A DNA stretch of 7,091 nt from Ferroglobus sp. (GTDB lineage Archaea > Halobacteriota > Archaeoglobi > Archaeoglobales > Archaeoglobaceae). Within the stretch, counting starts at the first letter, position 1, and every line of letters begins with the position of its first letter. Positions 6,001 through 7,091 of the stretch are shown here, in pieces. The notes under the pieces were generated by a model, which saw only the letters and a list, made by a program, of their open reading frames with translations, was not told the DNA's origin and did no database searches. The DNA lies in contig WAQS01000292.1 in the NCBI GenBank assembly GCA_015520115.1, positions 1-7,091 on the forward strand, written 5' to 3'. The position numbers were made by a program, and so were the translations under genes.

Positions 6001-6015
6001 TATAAAAATATTTCG
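6001..6015 (-). promoter_or_regulatory. BRE/TATA promoter element for cbiMNQO
   Basis: On the - strand CGAAATA (BRE-like) is followed directly by TTTTTATA, centred about 38 bp upstream of the cbiM ATG. The predicted transcription start is near 5979, giving a leader of about 13 bases that contains the ribosome binding site. A second AT-rich candidate, ATTTAAAC (6021-6028), would start transcription about 20 bp earlier. Confidence 0.55.
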
Positions 6016-6038
6016 ACAAAGTTTAAATGATTATTAGC

Positions 6039-6620
6039 TCAGTTTTTTCCAAATACGTCGTGGAAAAAGTACCAGAAAGAGAAAACACCTATAGAAATCC
6101 CCATACCTATGCTCAATCCCCATGAAAGAGCTGATTTAACTTCCTGAGAAAGATTCGTCACATCGATTAGCAATACGAGGATTATGTACAAGCTTATGAG
6201 CGTCATGAAGCTCTTCATTTTCTGTTCAACGGCTATTTTTTCTGTAATCTTGCTCACGGCTACGAAAACAACGGAAATCAGAAAGAGAACGCTGATAATC
6301 CTCGCGAGATACTCAAGAATTGAGTTGACGAATTCGATTGAGCCCGGAAATATAGTGCTCGCAAGAGTGTACAAAGCTGCTAAAGCTATTACCACGTTAG
6401 TTATCGCGAGAATGAACGTTGAAAAGCTCAAACCAGAGTATTTTTCAAAAGGCTTAAACATCTCGTCGATCTTTACGATTTCCAAAACTTTCGAGAAGAT
6501 TTTGTTGAGGATCAAGCCAACGAAGAAGAATAGAATTAGGACGAATACCGAAAGTATGAGCTTCGGTAATAAAGCTTCCACGTCCTTTAAAGCCAGCAAT
6601 ACCGATTCCTCGACGTTCAT
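6039..6620 (-). CDS. Integral membrane protein with MscS-type conserved TM-helix resemblance
   Basis: The function is not known to me. The 193-residue product has five likely membrane segments at about 18-38, 66-88, 104-125, 139-154 and 166-184. The first segment and what follows it (FFFVGLILNKIFSKVLEIVKIDEMFKPFEKY, residues 31-61 in part) resemble the 'conserved TM helix' found in or near mechanosensitive-channel-related proteins (PF05552): a helix ending in a basic/aliphatic amphipathic stretch and a short acidic turn. The MscS beta domain is absent; the chain ends shortly after the last helix with FFHDVFGKN. ATG at 6620 overlaps the stop of the upstream gene in ATGA, so the two are probably co-translated. 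Only a weak ribosome binding site is visible. It ends 72 bp before cbiM on the same strand; read-through into cbi is possible, but cbiM has its own promoter-like sequence. Confidence 0.8.
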   Translation of the reverse strand: MNVEESVLLALKDVEALLPKLILSVFVLILFFFVGLILNKIFSKVLEIVKIDEMFKPFEKYSGLSFSTFILAITNVVIALAALYTLASTIFPGSIEFVNSILEYLARIISVLFLISVVFVAVSKITEKIAVEQKMKSFMTLISLYIILVLLIDVTNLSQEVKSALSWGLSIGMGISIGVFSFWYFFHDVFGKN

Positions 6621-7091
6621 CCAGCTAAATAATAAGCAAATCTGTATAAAAACGTTAACACAGCGATTATGAAGACCAGAGCGATGAGTCTGAGCGCAAG
6701 CAGGCTGACCTCTTTTGTAACGTAAATCGAGAAGGAATAACCCTGAATTGTCGTCGTGTATACTGCTCTGGAATATATCCTCGCCCTCTCTGGGTCTATA
6801 GCAGTTTCGGGGATAGTAAAGAAAGTTAGCAAGAGGGCTGCAATTAGGAGGAGAGAAGAAAAGATGAAAATCTCCTCTACTTTGTCGGCAGAGTATGCCA
6901 CACTCATTCCAAGAAGTTGGGAAAGAGTAGCCACGGTTGTGGAGAGAAAAGCTAACCTATCCCTCGCTTCGCTTATCTCAGCGAATAGAAATGAAGAGAG
7001 AATGTTGGCTGCTGAAAGCAGAAAAGCATAGCTAAATGCGAGAGCTACGTGAAGTTCCGGCACGTTCAGAGAGAATATCAGGATTGGAAAA
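6617..7091 (-). CDS. Multi-spanning membrane protein of unknown function, 5'-truncated by the window edge
   Basis: No family recognised. The frame is open to the last base, so the start is probably outside; about 157 residues are visible. A GTG at 7063 could in principle start translation. However, it has no ribosome binding site, and the residues before it (FPILIFSLN) are hydrophobic and continue the same style of sequence. Likely membrane segments: one near the visible start (VALAFSYAFLLSAANILSS), one in the middle (IFIFSSLLLIAALLLTFFTI) and one near the end (LLALRLIALVFIIAVLTFLY). They are separated by charged loops such as FAEISEARDRLAF and IPETAIDPERARIYSR, the latter probably cytoplasmic. 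The stop overlaps the next gene's ATG by 4 bp, so the two likely form one transcription unit and perhaps one membrane complex. Confidence 0.75.
   Translation of the reverse strand, partial: FPILIFSLNVPELHVALAFSYAFLLSAANILSSFLFAEISEARDRLAFLSTTVATLSQLLGMSVAYSADKVEEIFIFSSLLLIAALLLTFFTIPETAIDPERARIYSRAVYTTTIQGYSFSIYVTKEVSLLALRLIALVFIIAVLTFLYRFAYYLAG

Noticed and set aside
5967..6038. Cobalamin riboswitch in front of cbiM
   Set aside because: The 72-bp gap is far too short for a cobalamin riboswitch and lacks a B12-box-like sequence; a protein-binding palindrome explains the site better.
6184..6672. 162-codon open frame on the + strand, antisense to the membrane genes
   Set aside because: It is the complement of a hydrophobic coding region, has no ribosome binding site, and covers the junction of two well-formed overlapping genes on the other strand.
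7061..7063. GTG as the start of the right-edge membrane gene
   Set aside because: No ribosome binding site, and the frame stays open and hydrophobic to the window edge, so a start outside is more likely.

Overview
The window looks like chromosomal DNA from a hyperthermophilic euryarchaeon, most probably of the Archaeoglobales (Archaeoglobus/Ferroglobus/Geoglobus group). The basis is the archaeal cluster ftsZ-secE-spt5-rpl11, an archaeal clamp-loader small subunit very like the Archaeoglobus RfcS I remember, AT-rich BRE/TATA-type promoter elements, GGAGGTGA-type ribosome binding sites, many AGA/AGG arginine codons and Lys/Glu-rich proteins. The genus is inferred from recalled protein resemblance; no search was run.

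Left part (1-1797, + strand): the 3' part of ftsZ, then a housekeeping cluster: secE (57 codons, probably leaderless), spt5 (overlapping secE by 4 bp) and rpl11 (one base after spt5). It links cell division, protein translocation, transcription elongation and the ribosome, in the same order I recall from Methanocaldococcus and Archaeoglobus. rfcS (clamp-loader small subunit) lies on the opposite strand; its stop codon directly abuts the rpl11 stop with no intergenic base.

Middle (2764-3330): a divergent intergenic region with a TATA-like element for rfcS and another for a small unassigned four-helix membrane protein (2988-3308, +). That gene converges on the cobalt operon with 22 bp between stops.

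Right part (3331-7091, all - strand, so read right to left): first two membrane protein genes of unknown function, the upstream one cut by the window edge and overlapping the second by 4 bp. Then, after 72 bp holding a BRE/TATA element and a perfect 7-4-7 palindrome, comes a complete Group I ECF cobalt importer operon cbiM-cbiN-cbiQ-cbiO. All four cbi genes overlap their neighbours (4, 17 and 4 bp). CbiM is the substrate-binding membrane component, CbiN its small partner, CbiQ the coupling protein and CbiO the ATPase. Together they should import Co2+, presumably for cobamide synthesis. CbiO carries a C-terminal extension of about 110 residues beyond the ATPase core.

Most of the window is ordinary housekeeping and transport. 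I see no mobile element, CRISPR array, tRNA, rRNA or defence genes. The points most worth a second look are the palindrome at the cbiM promoter, the CbiO extension, the zero-gap rpl11/rfcS junction and the two unassigned membrane genes upstream of cbiM.
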